A DNA stretch of 64,000 nucleotides from IMG/VR virus record IMGVR_UViG_3300046170_000322, positions 1-64,000 of that record; one strand, 5' to 3'. How positions within the stretch are numbered: position 1 is the stretch's first letter; each line of letters starts with the position of its first letter. Positions 23,846 to 34,700 of this stretch are shown here, in pieces. The notes under the pieces were generated by a model. It saw only the letters and a list, made by a program, of their open reading frames with translations, had not been told where the DNA came from and searched no databases. Source of the DNA: a virus. The position numbers were made by a program, and so were the translations under genes.

Positions 23846-26272
23846 ATGGCTGAGTCAGTTACATCACATTATTTTCCTAGTCAAGTTGTTAGTGATATAG
23901 AGAAAAGCTCGAAAGAGTATGGACTTAAAGTTGGTAAAGCTATTGAGTATGAGTGGTTCAAAAGAGACACTGGTACCAATAGATTTGCTAGTAATCAAAA
24001 CAACTTCCACAAACTACGTTTGTATGCTAGAGGAGAACAATCAATACAGAAATACAAAGACGAGTTATCAATAAATGGTGACTTGAGCTATTTAAACTTA
24101 GACTGGAAGCCTATACCTATTATACCTAAATTTGTTGACATTGTAGTTAATGGTATATCAGAAAGAACTTTTGATATAAAAGCATACTCCCAAGATCCAT
24201 ATGGAGTTTCAAAAAGAACTAAGTATATGGAATCTATACTAGCAGACATGAAGACAAGAGATCTCAATGAGTTTGCAGAACAAGAGTTTGGTATAACTAT
24301 AGCTAGTACTCCGCCTGAGCAATTACCAGATAGCGAAGAGGAATTACAATTACATATGCAGCTAAACTACAAGCAAGCTGTAGAAATAGCTGAAGAGCAA
24401 GCTATAAACGTTATATTAGAAGGCAATAGATACGAGCTAATAAAGAAAAGGGTAAACTACGATTTAACAGTATTAGGTATTGGAGCTGTTAAAAACACAT
24501 TTACTAAATCAGAAGGTATAAAAGTAGAATATGTAGATCCAGCTAATATAGTATATTCTTATACTGAGTCTCCATATTTCGATGACATATATTACATAGG
24601 TGAAATAAAAACTGTACCTATAAACGAGCTTAAAAAAGAGTTTCCAGATCTTACAAACGAAGATCTTGAAAAAATGAGTAAGCAAGGTTATCAGTCTACA
24701 GGTTTCTATAATAGAAGCTTAGCTGAATCAACCAACTTAGATAGAAACCAAGTACAAGTACTTTACTTTAATTTTAAAACATTTGCAAACGAAGTATACA
24801 AAGTAAAAGAAACAGCAACTGGAGCTAGTAAGGTTATAATAAAAGACGATCAATTTAATCCACCTAACGAATTACTTGAGGAAAGATTCGGTAAAATGGC
24901 TAGGCAAATTGAAGTATTATACGAAGGAGCTTTAGTGCTAGGTACTAGCCAGCTATTAAAATGGGAGTTATCTAAAAATATGATGAGACCTAAGAGTGAT
25001 TATACGAAAGTTAGAATGAACTATTCGGTTGTAGCACCTAGGATGTATAAAGGCAAAATTGAATCACTAGTTAGTAGAATAACTACTTTTGCTGATATGA
25101 TACAGCTCACACATTTAAAGCTGCAGCAAGTTATGTCGCGCATGATACCTGATGGTATATATTTAGATGCAGATGGACTTGCTGAAATAGATTTAGGTAA
25201 TGGTACTAATTATAATCCTCAAGAAGCTTTAAACATGTTCTTCCAAACTGGTAGTATAATTGGTAGATCAATGACAGCTGATGGAGATATGAATCCTGGC
25301 AAAGTGCCAATACAGGAGATACAGAGTGGCTCAGGAGGAGCTAAATTAGCTTCATTGATACAAACATACAACTACTACCTACAAATGATCAGAGATGTCA
25401 CCGGATTGAACGAGGCGCGTGATGGTAGTACTCCTGATAAAAATGCTTTAGTAGGTATTCAAAAAATGGCTGCGGCTAACTCTAACACAGCTACAAGACA
25501 TATATTACAAAGTGGATTATTCTTAACATCGGAATTAGCTGAGTGTATTTCACTTAGAATATCTGATATAATAGAATACTCGCCAACTAGAGATGCTTTT
25601 ATACAAAAAATAGGTGGACATAATGTAGCAACATTGTCAGAAATGTCTAGCCTTCACTTATATGACTTCGGTATATTTATAGAACTAACGCCAGATGACG
25701 AGCAAAAACAAATGCTTGAAAATAATATTCAAGTAGCGTTGTCTAGAAATGGTATAGATTTAGAAGATGCTATTGATGTAAGGGAAATAAAGAATATAAA
25801 GCTTGCCAACCAAGTTCTTAAAATAAGAAGAAAAAAGAAGGCAGAAAGAGATCAGCTAGCTCAACAGCAAAACATACAAGCACAAGCACAAGCCAATGCT
25901 CAAGCACAACAAGTTGCAGCGCAAGCTGAAGTTCAAAAGAATCAAGCTTTATCTCAAAGCAAGATACAAGTAGAGCAAAGCATGATGCAGATGGAAATGC
26001 AAAAAATGCAACAAGAGGCTATGCTTAAGAAAGAGCTTATGAATCACGAGTTTCAGTTAAACATGCAAATAAAGCAAATGGAAACTGAAATATTAAAAGA
26101 ACGTGAAAACCAAAAAGAAGATCGAAAAGACGAAAGAACTAAAATTCAAGCGTCACAACAGTCTGAATTGATAGATCAAAGAAAAAAAGAAACTCCACCT
26201 AAAAACTTTGAATCATCAGGCAACGATATAATGGGTGGAGGCTTTGGATTAAATGCGTTTGATCCAAGATAA
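23846..26272 (+). CDS. Portal protein
   Basis: 808 residues, the dodecameric DNA entry vertex. The order of genes (TerL, portal, scaffold, capsid) and the body fit a crAss-like/podovirus portal: DWKPIPIIPKFVDIVVNGIS, VTGLNEARDGSTPDKNALVG and a helical C-terminal part. The last 150 residues are a Gln/Ala/Met-rich coiled coil (QAQANAQAQQVAAQAEVQ), as in portals with a barrel extension. Longer than T7 gp8 (536). Confidence 0.88.
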   Translation: MAESVTSHYFPSQVVSDIEKSSKEYGLKVGKAIEYEWFKRDTGTNRFASNQNNFHKLRLYARGEQSIQKYKDELSINGDLSYLNLDWKPIPIIPKFVDIVVNGISERTFDIKAYSQDPYGVSKRTKYMESILADMKTRDLNEFAEQEFGITIASTPPEQLPDSEEELQLHMQLNYKQAVEIAEEQAINVILEGNRYELIKKRVNYDLTVLGIGAVKNTFTKSEGIKVEYVDPANIVYSYTESPYFDDIYYIGEIKTVPINELKKEFPDLTNEDLEKMSKQGYQSTGFYNRSLAESTNLDRNQVQVLYFNFKTFANEVYKVKETATGASKVIIKDDQFNPPNELLEERFGKMARQIEVLYEGALVLGTSQLLKWELSKNMMRPKSDYTKVRMNYSVVAPRMYKGKIESLVSRITTFADMIQLTHLKLQQVMSRMIPDGIYLDADGLAEIDLGNGTNYNPQEALNMFFQTGSIIGRSMTADGDMNPGKVPIQEIQSGSGGAKLASLIQTYNYYLQMIRDVTGLNEARDGSTPDKNALVGIQKMAAANSNTATRHILQSGLFLTSELAECISLRISDIIEYSPTRDAFIQKIGGHNVATLSEMSSLHLYDFGIFIELTPDDEQKQMLENNIQVALSRNGIDLEDAIDVREIKNIKLANQVLKIRRKKKAERDQLAQQQNIQAQAQANAQAQQVAAQAEVQKNQALSQSKIQVEQSMMQMEMQKMQQEAMLKKELMNHEFQLNMQIKQMETEILKERENQKEDRKDERTKIQASQQSELIDQRKKETPPKNFESSGNDIMGGGFGLNAFDPR

Positions 26273-26303
26273 AAACAATTAATTAATTATATAATATCTT
26301 ATT

Positions 26304-27503
26304 ATGGCTAAAAAAAAGACGGCAGAAGTGGTCGAAGAGATCGTGGAACCAAAAGAAGAAGTAGTAGTCGAAGAGACTCAACAAGAAGAACCTAAAGTAA
26401 AGAATGAAGTTCTTGAAGATGGTACAGTCAAAGTAGACTTAAGACAGAACCTAGAAACTGAGGTTGAAGAAGAAGTAGTAGAAACTACAGAAAACACAGA
26501 GGAACCTCTAGTAGAAGAAGTTGTAGATCAACCAGAAGTCGAAGAAAAAACTGAAGAACCATTAGTACTTGAAGAAGTAACAGAAGAGATTCAAGCAGAA
26601 GCTGATCAACTAAACGAAGATATAGTTGACGCCATTGAAACTGCTGAAGAAAAAGGTACTAATCTCCCAGAGAACATACAAAAAGTTATAGACTTTATGG
26701 ATGACACTGGAGGAACTTTAGAAGATTATGTTCAATTAAATAAAGATTACTCAAAAATGAGTGATAATGAATTATTGAACGAGTACTTTAAACAAACAAA
26801 ACCTCATTTAACAGACGATGAAAGAGTTTTTGTTATGGAAGATCTATACTCTTACGATGAAGAGCTAGATGATGAAAGAGATATAAGAAGAAAGAAATTA
26901 GCATTAAAAGAGCAAGTTGCAAATGCTAAAAACCACCTAGACGGGTTAAAGTCTAAATATTATGATGAAATCAAAGCAGGTTCAAGATTAAATCCTGAAC
27001 AACAGAAAGCTATGGATTTCTTCAATCGATACAACAAAAATCAGACAGTAGCTGAAGAAAACACTAAGTTTTTCCAACGTAAGACTAATGAAGTTTTCTC
27101 TAATGAATTCAAAGGTTTTGAATACAATTTAGGAGATAAAAAATTTAGACTTAATGTAAAGGACACAGACAGTGTTAAAAACAACCAAATGGACATTAGT
27201 AATTTTGTAAACAAGTTCTTAAACAAGGACACTGGCAAAATTGGTGATGCTAAAGGTTACCACAAATCTTTATTTACTGCGATGAACCCTGATGTAGTTG
27301 CTAATCATTTTTACCAACAAGGAAAAGCAGATGCTTTGAAAGAAAGTATGTCAAAAGCGAAAAATGTCGATATGTCGCCTAGAGGTACTTTATCAAGCGA
27401 AAGTAATCCTAACAGTATGAAGGTTAGAGCTATTAGTGGTGAGTCATCTTCTGATTTTAAAATTAAAATTGGTCGAAATGGACCAGCAAACAGAATTACT
27501 TAA
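26304..27503 (+). CDS. Scaffolding / capsid assembly protein
   Basis: 399 residues. The first 130 are Glu/Val-rich and acidic, the middle is helical (DERDIRRKKLALKEQVANAK), the end basic and Ser-rich. Composition and position between portal and major capsid protein are those of a scaffolding protein. No protease domain seen. Confidence 0.75.
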   Translation: MAKKKTAEVVEEIVEPKEEVVVEETQQEEPKVKNEVLEDGTVKVDLRQNLETEVEEEVVETTENTEEPLVEEVVDQPEVEEKTEEPLVLEEVTEEIQAEADQLNEDIVDAIETAEEKGTNLPENIQKVIDFMDDTGGTLEDYVQLNKDYSKMSDNELLNEYFKQTKPHLTDDERVFVMEDLYSYDEELDDERDIRRKKLALKEQVANAKNHLDGLKSKYYDEIKAGSRLNPEQQKAMDFFNRYNKNQTVAEENTKFFQRKTNEVFSNEFKGFEYNLGDKKFRLNVKDTDSVKNNQMDISNFVNKFLNKDTGKIGDAKGYHKSLFTAMNPDVVANHFYQQGKADALKESMSKAKNVDMSPRGTLSSESNPNSMKVRAISGESSSDFKIKIGRNGPANRIT

Positions 27504-27530
27504 ACTTTTAAAATTTAAAAAAACAAAATT

Positions 27531-29018
27531 ATGGCTTTAGCAGGAACTGGTGCTGAGTTAAATCACATAACTCCGCGCCCAACAAAATCCCTATGGGGAG
27601 ACAATTACCTTTCTTTTGACTCAGCGTCAGGAGGAGGAACATTTGCAGCTCAATTCTTACCAGAAATCTATGAGAAAGAAGTTGAAAGATACGGAAAACG
27701 TACAATCAACGGATTCTTAAGAATGGTTGGAGCTGAAATGCCTTTAGCTTCAGATCAAGTTATTTGGTCAGAGCAAGGAAGATTACACGTTGCTTACGAT
27801 GATGCTCTTACAGGGGAAGACGTAAACATTTTAAGCGTAGCCGCGGGAACAATTACTGTTCCAAGTGGGCATTTAATTAAGGATCACGATACTATTATTA
27901 TTTCAAACGCTGACAGTTCAAAAGTACTTAAGTGTATTGTTATTGACAACGATACTACAAGCACTAGTATTACCGTTGCTCCTTACACTCAAGCAACATT
28001 AGGAACAGTGTCGCCAGCAACACCCGAAGCAGTCAACTTTGCAGATGGTGATAATCTTAAATTATTCGTATATGGTACTGAATACAAAAAAGGATCTTCT
28101 GGAATCGTAGGTTCTATCGATGCTTCTTTCACTCAGTTTTCAAATCGACCAGTTATTATGCGTGACAGATACCAAGTTAATGGTTCTGATACTGCTCAAA
28201 TTGGTTGGGTTGAAGTAACTACTGAGAACGGTGCTTCTGGATACTTATGGTATATGAAGTCTGAGCACGAAGCTAGACTACGTTTTGAAGATCAAATCGA
28301 AATGATGATGGTTGAAGGTGAGAAAGTTGATGCAAACTACGCTGGAACTGGTAACTTCGCTATTCAAGGTACTGAAGGTTTATTCGCCGCTGTAACTTCA
28401 AGAGGTATCGTTTATAACGACACTGATTTTGATACAGTTAATACTGCTGGTACAAGCAACCAAGTAGCTGCAGGAGCTCACACTGGTCTTGATACTTTCG
28501 ATACTATCTTACAAGAGCTCGATAAGCAAGGTGCTATTGAAGAAAACATGATGTTCTTAAATAGAGCTACAACTCTAGAAATTGACAAAATGTTAGCTGC
28601 TCAAAATAACTACGGTGTTGGTGGTACTTCTTACGGAGTATTTAACAACTCTGAAGATATGGCGCTTAATTTAGGTTTCTCTGGTTTCAGACGAGGTTCT
28701 TATGACTTCTACAAGTCTGATTGGAAATACTTAAACGATGCTACTACTCGAGGATTAATCGGAGACATTGAAGGTATTATGGTGCCAGCTGGTACTTCTA
28801 CCGTTTACGATCAGTCTTTAGGTAAGAACATCGCTAGACCTTTCTTACACGTACGTTACCGAGCTTCTGAAGCTGATGACCGAAGAATGAAATCTTGGAT
28901 CACTGGATCTGTAGGTGGAAACTTCACGTCTGACGCTGACGAGATGGTAGTAAACTTCTTGTCAGAAAGATGTTTATGTGTTCAAGCTGCGAACAACTTT
29001 GTATTGTTCAAATCATAG
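27531..29018 (+). CDS. Major capsid protein
   Basis: 495 residues. Position after the scaffold gene, its own strong terminator, and sequences such as YEKEVERYGKRTINGFLRMV, QVIWSEQGRLH and FLHVRYRASEADDRRMKSW are typical of crAss-like/marine podovirus HK97-fold capsid proteins. It uses more C-ending codons (TTC, AAC, TAC) than its neighbours, a sign of high expression. No Shine-Dalgarno; an A-rich leader precedes the ATG. Confidence 0.9.
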   Translation: MALAGTGAELNHITPRPTKSLWGDNYLSFDSASGGGTFAAQFLPEIYEKEVERYGKRTINGFLRMVGAEMPLASDQVIWSEQGRLHVAYDDALTGEDVNILSVAAGTITVPSGHLIKDHDTIIISNADSSKVLKCIVIDNDTTSTSITVAPYTQATLGTVSPATPEAVNFADGDNLKLFVYGTEYKKGSSGIVGSIDASFTQFSNRPVIMRDRYQVNGSDTAQIGWVEVTTENGASGYLWYMKSEHEARLRFEDQIEMMMVEGEKVDANYAGTGNFAIQGTEGLFAAVTSRGIVYNDTDFDTVNTAGTSNQVAAGAHTGLDTFDTILQELDKQGAIEENMMFLNRATTLEIDKMLAAQNNYGVGGTSYGVFNNSEDMALNLGFSGFRRGSYDFYKSDWKYLNDATTRGLIGDIEGIMVPAGTSTVYDQSLGKNIARPFLHVRYRASEADDRRMKSWITGSVGGNFTSDADEMVVNFLSERCLCVQAANNFVLFKS

Positions 29019-29037
29019 AATAACAACTAAAAGAGTT

Positions 29038-29068
29038 AGGGTGCCTTCGGGCACCTTGACCTTTTTTT
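29038..29068 (+). terminator. Intrinsic terminator after the capsid gene
   Basis: GGTGCC, TTCG loop, GGCACC form a perfect hairpin with a stable tetraloop, followed by TTGACC and seven T. It lies 20 bases past the capsid stop. Confidence 0.92.
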
Positions 29069-29095
29069 ATTTTAACTTTTAAATTATATTATATC

Positions 29096-29851
29096 ATGGA
29101 ATTTACAAAACCCAAAGATTGGGAAATAAAAGATAGAGTTTATATACTCAAAGAAGGAATGTCACCAGTAGCAGCAACTATAGCTTCTAGACATTCGAGA
29201 AGAAAGCCACTAATGTGGTTTGATGAAACTAAAGGTTACCAAAGAGAGCTTAGGTATGCAACCAACCATCCTTCACCTTTTAAAGATGAACAAAAAGGTA
29301 CTGCAACACTTGGTCACATTGTTTTTAGAAACGGTCAATTAAACGTTCCAAAAGAAAACCAAGCATTGCAACTACTACTTTCAGTTTATCATCCAAGGTT
29401 GAATAAACTTTACAAAGAGTTTGCACCTGAAAAAATTGCTGACAATCAAGTAGATTGGATAGAATTAGAAATAACGGCATTAAATCTAGCGCAAAGCTTA
29501 GATATAGATGCTTCTGAAGCTATATTAAGAGTAGAGCAAGGATCTAAGGTATCTAAGATGAGTTCTAAGGAGATAAAAAGAGATATTCTAGTATTCGCTA
29601 GAAACAATCCTGGAGCCTTTATAGAGCTGGCGCAAGATGATAATGTTCAATTAAGAAACATTGGAGTTAAAGCCGTTGAGGCAAACATTATAAAACTAGC
29701 TGACAACAACAGAGTGTTTAAGTGGGCTAGTAACGGTAGAAAATTATTTACCGTACCATTTGAAGAACAACCCTACTCAGCTCTTGCCGCATGGTTTAAG
29801 ACAGACGAAGGTGTTGAAGTATTCAATGCTATTGAAAAGAAACTAAATTAA
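29096..29851 (+). CDS. Structural-module protein of unknown role
   Basis: 251 residues: a basic N-terminal half (MSPVAATIASRHSRRKPLMW) and a helical C-terminal half (LAQSLDIDASEAILRVEQGS...). Located right behind the capsid gene, where head-completion or decoration proteins are common. No recognised motif. Confidence 0.65.
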   Translation: MEFTKPKDWEIKDRVYILKEGMSPVAATIASRHSRRKPLMWFDETKGYQRELRYATNHPSPFKDEQKGTATLGHIVFRNGQLNVPKENQALQLLLSVYHPRLNKLYKEFAPEKIADNQVDWIELEITALNLAQSLDIDASEAILRVEQGSKVSKMSSKEIKRDILVFARNNPGAFIELAQDDNVQLRNIGVKAVEANIIKLADNNRVFKWASNGRKLFTVPFEEQPYSALAAWFKTDEGVEVFNAIEKKLN

Positions 29852-29866
29852 TAGTCACTTATAGGA

Positions 29867-29892
29867 TGTGGTCATCTGTATAGGTGGCCACA
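29867..29892 (+). terminator. Hairpin between structural genes
   Basis: TGTGGTCA and TGGCCACA form an eight-pair stem (one G-T pair) with a ten-base loop. No T run follows, so it may be a processing site or weak attenuator and not a true terminator. Confidence 0.45.
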
Positions 29893-29911
29893 AACTATAT
29901 AAAAAGAAATT

Positions 29912-30613
29912 ATGGCAGTAAATATAAATACAGTTTATTTAAGAGTTTTAGCTATAGCCAATAAAGAACAGCGTGGCTATATAACTCCACAAGAGTTTAA
30001 CACTCTTGCTAATCAAGCACAATTAGATATATTTGAACAGTATTTCTATGATCTTAATCAATTTTTAAGGTTACCAGGTAATGACACTATTCATTCCGAT
30101 GCTGTCGACATGTTAGAAGAAAAGATAGGTATATTCGAAGTATATGATGCACCTATTACTTCATCTGATACATTGTCAGAGCAAAATGTTCACAAGCTAG
30201 GTGCTGTGTACAACTCAACAACTATAAACGGCGTTCAAACTAAAGTAGAAGCCGAAAAGTTAAATCCTAACGAATTAAGGTATTATTTAAACTCTCCATT
30301 AACTGCTCCAACAGTTAAAAGACCTATATTCATAGTCCAAACAGATCTAATAACGGTATTACCAGCTGAAGCAGATTCGCTAAGCATGAATTATATCAAA
30401 AAGCCCGCAGACGTTTATTGGGGCTATGTTATGATTAATGATGAGGCTTTATACAATCCATCTACATCAACAAACTTTGAGCTGCATGCTTCTGAAGAAA
30501 CAGAGTTAGTGTTAAAAATATTAACTTTAGCTGGTGTTACTATAAGAGATCCGCAACTATACCAAATAGCCGCAACAGAAGACGCTAAAAACATTCAACA
30601 AGAAAAACAATAA
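29912..30613 (+). CDS. Head-tail connector / ring protein (probable)
   Basis: 233 residues. NKEQRGYITPQEFNTLANQA and LDIFEQYFYDLNQFLR are recognisable from marine podovirus structural modules, where the protein precedes the tail-tube genes. Probably an adaptor or ring between portal and tail. Confidence 0.62.
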   Translation: MAVNINTVYLRVLAIANKEQRGYITPQEFNTLANQAQLDIFEQYFYDLNQFLRLPGNDTIHSDAVDMLEEKIGIFEVYDAPITSSDTLSEQNVHKLGAVYNSTTINGVQTKVEAEKLNPNELRYYLNSPLTAPTVKRPIFIVQTDLITVLPAEADSLSMNYIKKPADVYWGYVMINDEALYNPSTSTNFELHASEETELVLKILTLAGVTIRDPQLYQIAATEDAKNIQQEKQ

Positions 30614-30616
30614 GAC

Positions 30617-31699
30617 ATGGCATTATTCAAGGGCACACAACAACAATATTACGACAATAGTCAGACGTTTACAGGTACTGGATCCCAAGTTAATTTTACG
30701 TTAACATTTGTTCCTGCACCATCTGTTGAAGCAGACTTTGAAGTATTCGTAAATGGTTCAGAAGAAAATAGTGATAACTATTCTTATTCAGGTGGTGTAT
30801 TAACTTTTGATACAGCACCTGCTGATGGTGCTCTAATATTGGTAAGACAACTTAACAATGAAGATCAGCTAGGTAATTATCAATACATAAGCATAGATGA
30901 TCTAGCTAACAACTTTAGAGTTGGGTATGTTGGTGAAGGAAAAATAATATCAAAAGTAAAAATACCAGATATAAACTTTCATATTCAAAGAGCAATGCAA
31001 GAGTTTAGTTATGATACTTTAAAATCTGAAAAAGCTCAAGAAATAGAAATACCTCCATCGTTGAAAATGAAACTGCCGCATGATTATGTTAACTATGTTC
31101 AGTTTTCTTGGAAAGACAATGCTGGAGTAGAAAGAATAATATATCCAGCTAGAAAAACTAGTAATCCTTCTGCGCTTCTTCAAGACAGCGATTACAAATA
31201 CACCTTTGACAACGATAACACGTTACTAAAAGCATTTGAGTCTGAAACGTGGAAAGCTTTTAAAGCTAATTCAGATAACGATAATACCGTAGAAAATGTA
31301 AGTGGACCAGACACAGATGCTACTTTAGCTGAAGGTAGAAGATATGGTTTAATGCCAGAGAATGCTCAGTTTAATGGAGTATTTTTTATAGATAACTCTA
31401 CCGGATATGCTTTCTTCAGTTCTGATCTTGCTGGTAAAATAATAACTATAAAATATATAAGCGATGGGTTAGGTACTGAAAGTGAAATGCGTGTTCATAA
31501 GTTTGCTGAAGAAGCTATATACAAACATGTAGCTTACGCAATACTTGCATCTAGAGTAAATACACCAGAGTATGTAGTTGCTAGATTTAAAAAAGAAAGA
31601 AGAGCAGCTCTAAGGTTAGCTAAGCTAAGATTATCAAATCTTAAAATAGAAGAGATTAATCTTATAATGAAAAACAAATCTAAAATAATTAAACACTAA
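30617..31699 (+). CDS. Neck/tail protein with T7-fibre-like N-terminal domain
   Basis: 360 residues. Residues 15-75 (QTFTGTGSQVNFTLTF, VEADFEVFVNG, GVLTFDTAPADGALILV) match the small β domain at the N-terminus of T7-type fibres. The C-terminal part (AMQEFSYDTLKSEKAQEIEI, LPHDYVNYVQFSW) is the body of a connector protein seen in marine phages. Likely links portal and tail. Confidence 0.65.
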   Translation: MALFKGTQQQYYDNSQTFTGTGSQVNFTLTFVPAPSVEADFEVFVNGSEENSDNYSYSGGVLTFDTAPADGALILVRQLNNEDQLGNYQYISIDDLANNFRVGYVGEGKIISKVKIPDINFHIQRAMQEFSYDTLKSEKAQEIEIPPSLKMKLPHDYVNYVQFSWKDNAGVERIIYPARKTSNPSALLQDSDYKYTFDNDNTLLKAFESETWKAFKANSDNDNTVENVSGPDTDATLAEGRRYGLMPENAQFNGVFFIDNSTGYAFFSSDLAGKIITIKYISDGLGTESEMRVHKFAEEAIYKHVAYAILASRVNTPEYVVARFKKERRAALRLAKLRLSNLKIEEINLIMKNKSKIIKH

Positions 31700-31701
31700 A
31701 T

Positions 31702-34700
31702 ATGCCAGAGTTGAAAAGAACTTTTAGCAAAGGGGTAATGAATAAAGACCTCGATGAAAGACTACTTCCTAACGGTCAGTATAGAGACGCTTTAAACGTT
31801 CAAGTATCTACATCTGAAGGTGCTGATGTTGGTTCTTTGCAAAATGTATTAGGCAATAAGTTACCATACACAAACGCTATTGGAACTGCTAACTTAGGTA
31901 ACTATGCTTATGTGGTAGGTGCTATAAGAAGGGATGAGACTGAGTGTATATATTGGTTTGTAACTAGCCAAACTAAAAACTTAGTAATAGAATACAATCA
32001 AACTAACAATACAGTAACGCCTGTTGTTGTAGATACATTAAATGTTCTTGGCTTTAAAAGAGATAACTTAATAACTGGTATAGAGATATTAGATGACTTT
32101 TTAATCTGGACTGACGACAACTCAGAGCCAAAAATGATAAAGGTAACTGATTGGAAAGATTATACTAATGGATTATGGACACATACTCAAGTAGATGGTG
32201 GTGACTTTGAAGAAAAGCATTGTACCGTTATAAAAGAAGGACCAAAATCTGCTCCTGTGCTAAAGATGTCTAGAACGACTAGAGAAGGTCCTATATCTGC
32301 TACATTGATAGGTAAGTCATTCACCTATTTAAATGACGATAATGATTGGGTGCCAGTGCCATCGGGCGAATATACAGATCAAGATGGTAATGGAACTGCT
32401 GATGCTGCAGCTGGTAGACCTTCTGCTAACCCTGTAGATAGTGAAATTATATTCTCTGGAACTGCACCTGATTTTAGAGAAGGTGATAAACTAAAAATAA
32501 CACTACTAACAGCAGATCAAGATGATGTTGATGAAGATTCGGCAGTTATAGTTTCTGTAACTGAAACTTACCAGGCGTTTCCTAAAATATTCAAAATAAA
32601 TATAGATTCAGTAAATGAAAATATAGAACAAAACGTGCAAAACTGGAGAGTAGAGCTTATACAAAAGCCAGCTTTGTTCGAAACTAAGTTTGTTAGGTTT
32701 GCTTACAGATATAAATATAAAGATGGAGAGTATTCAACTATCTCACCATTTAGTAAAGTAGCTTTCTTAGGTGATGAATTTGATTACGATCCTAAGAAAG
32801 GTTATAACCTAGGTATGGTAAACCAGCTTAGAAAATTAGAAGTAAGAAATTGGGCACCAGATTCTAGTACAGGTGTGTACGAACCTTATAACGTAGAAGA
32901 AATAGATATATTATATAAAGATTCTGTATCTAACAATATATACGTAGTAAAAAGTATTAAGACTACAGATTCAGAATATAATGACATAGGCACTCTCTTA
33001 GATCCATATTCTGGTAGATTAGAGATAACATCTGAATTAATATATAAAGTAATACCATCTAATCAAATATTGAGACCATATGACAATGTACCCAGAAAAG
33101 CTAAAGCTTTAGCAGTGTCAGGAAATAGATTAATGTTTGGTAACTACGTAGAAAATTACAACCTAACAAATAACGATATAGATATAACACCTAAGTTCGC
33201 CCTATCAGTTACTAGCAAAGACTATCCAAGTAAATTTGCTATTGCATCGTTAAAATCACAAAGAACATATCAAGTTGGAGTAGTATACAGAGATAAATAC
33301 GGCAGAGAAACACCTGTATTAACCGATACTAGCGGATCCGTGAAACTTAATAAAGGTTTTGCTCCAAGCAGAAATGATTTAAGTATAAGAATTAAGAGCC
33401 CTATGCCTTACTGGGTTGATAGCTTTAAGTATTATATAAAAGAAACTTCTCAACCTTATTATAATTTATCAATGGATAGGTATTATCCAGCTGAAGATGG
33501 CAACGTTTGGATTTCATTTCCGTCATCTGAAAGAAATAAAGTTCAAGAAGAAACTTTTATAACGTTAAAAAAGAAACACGACTCGGATGATTTTGTAGAA
33601 GATGAAGCCAAGTATAAATTACTAGCTATAGAAAACGAAGCACCTGACTTTATAAAAGAAGAGAAAGTATCTAAAGGTAAGCTAAATAGAACTTTAGCGC
33701 CTGGCAGTGGTGGTGGAACTGTATTTGCAGGGTCAGGTTGGCCTACTCAAGAAGGCAGTTATGTAGACATTAAGTCTTGGGATTGGCAGAAGATATATGG
33801 TGGAACTGGAGACGAAAGAGCGTCTTCTATACCTGTTCATCAACTTAATGATCTAACTTTAGTTTTATCTAATGGTAAAAACAAAACTAAACATTATGAT
33901 ATAGCCAATATACAATACAAACCTGATTTAATTCCTAGTGCATATAGGGTTTCTTTAGATGGAAAATTTGACGCACTAGATGTAGCTTTTATAGGTTCAT
34001 TTAATGCCAATGATGGTGATTTAACTATAGAAGTATTTCAAAAGCAAGTAAAAAGAAAACCTGAATTTCAAGGAAGATTTTTTGCTAAAATACAAAAAGA
34101 CGATACTTTAGAGAAAGCTATATTAGTAAAAGACAATGCAGATGAGTATAAAATAGTAAATACTCAGCCTATATACGGATATAAAAACAACGCTAAACAA
34201 GGATACACACCTTCTGATGAAAAAAAATATTGGAAAAAAGACAAAGGTACTTATCCAGGCGTAGCGCCTGATGCAGATGGTAAGGAAGCCATTAGTGCTG
34301 AGTGGTTTATAGATCACAATGCTTACTATGACTCTCAACAAGCAGGAGGTAATATGATTACTAATGGTAGAAATTGGAGAGGTGGATTAGTAAGCCAGCA
34401 ATCGCACATGCACACCACATATGGTTATGGTGTTGAAGAAGGTAATGACTTTATAGAAATTGCATACCACTTTTTTGGTCCAAGCGATGATAAAGGGGCT
34501 AGATGGGGCGTTTGGGGTCAATTTGGAGTTGCAGACGATACTAGCAGGCAAGCTGCCATGGTTAGCTTGTTGCAAACACCTGGCACTAAATTTAGATTTG
34601 CTGGCGATGATGATAAAGAAGAAAACGTATATACTATAACCGCTTGGAGTAGAACTAATTTAGTAGCGTACAAAGATGCAGATTTAAATAAAAACAGAGG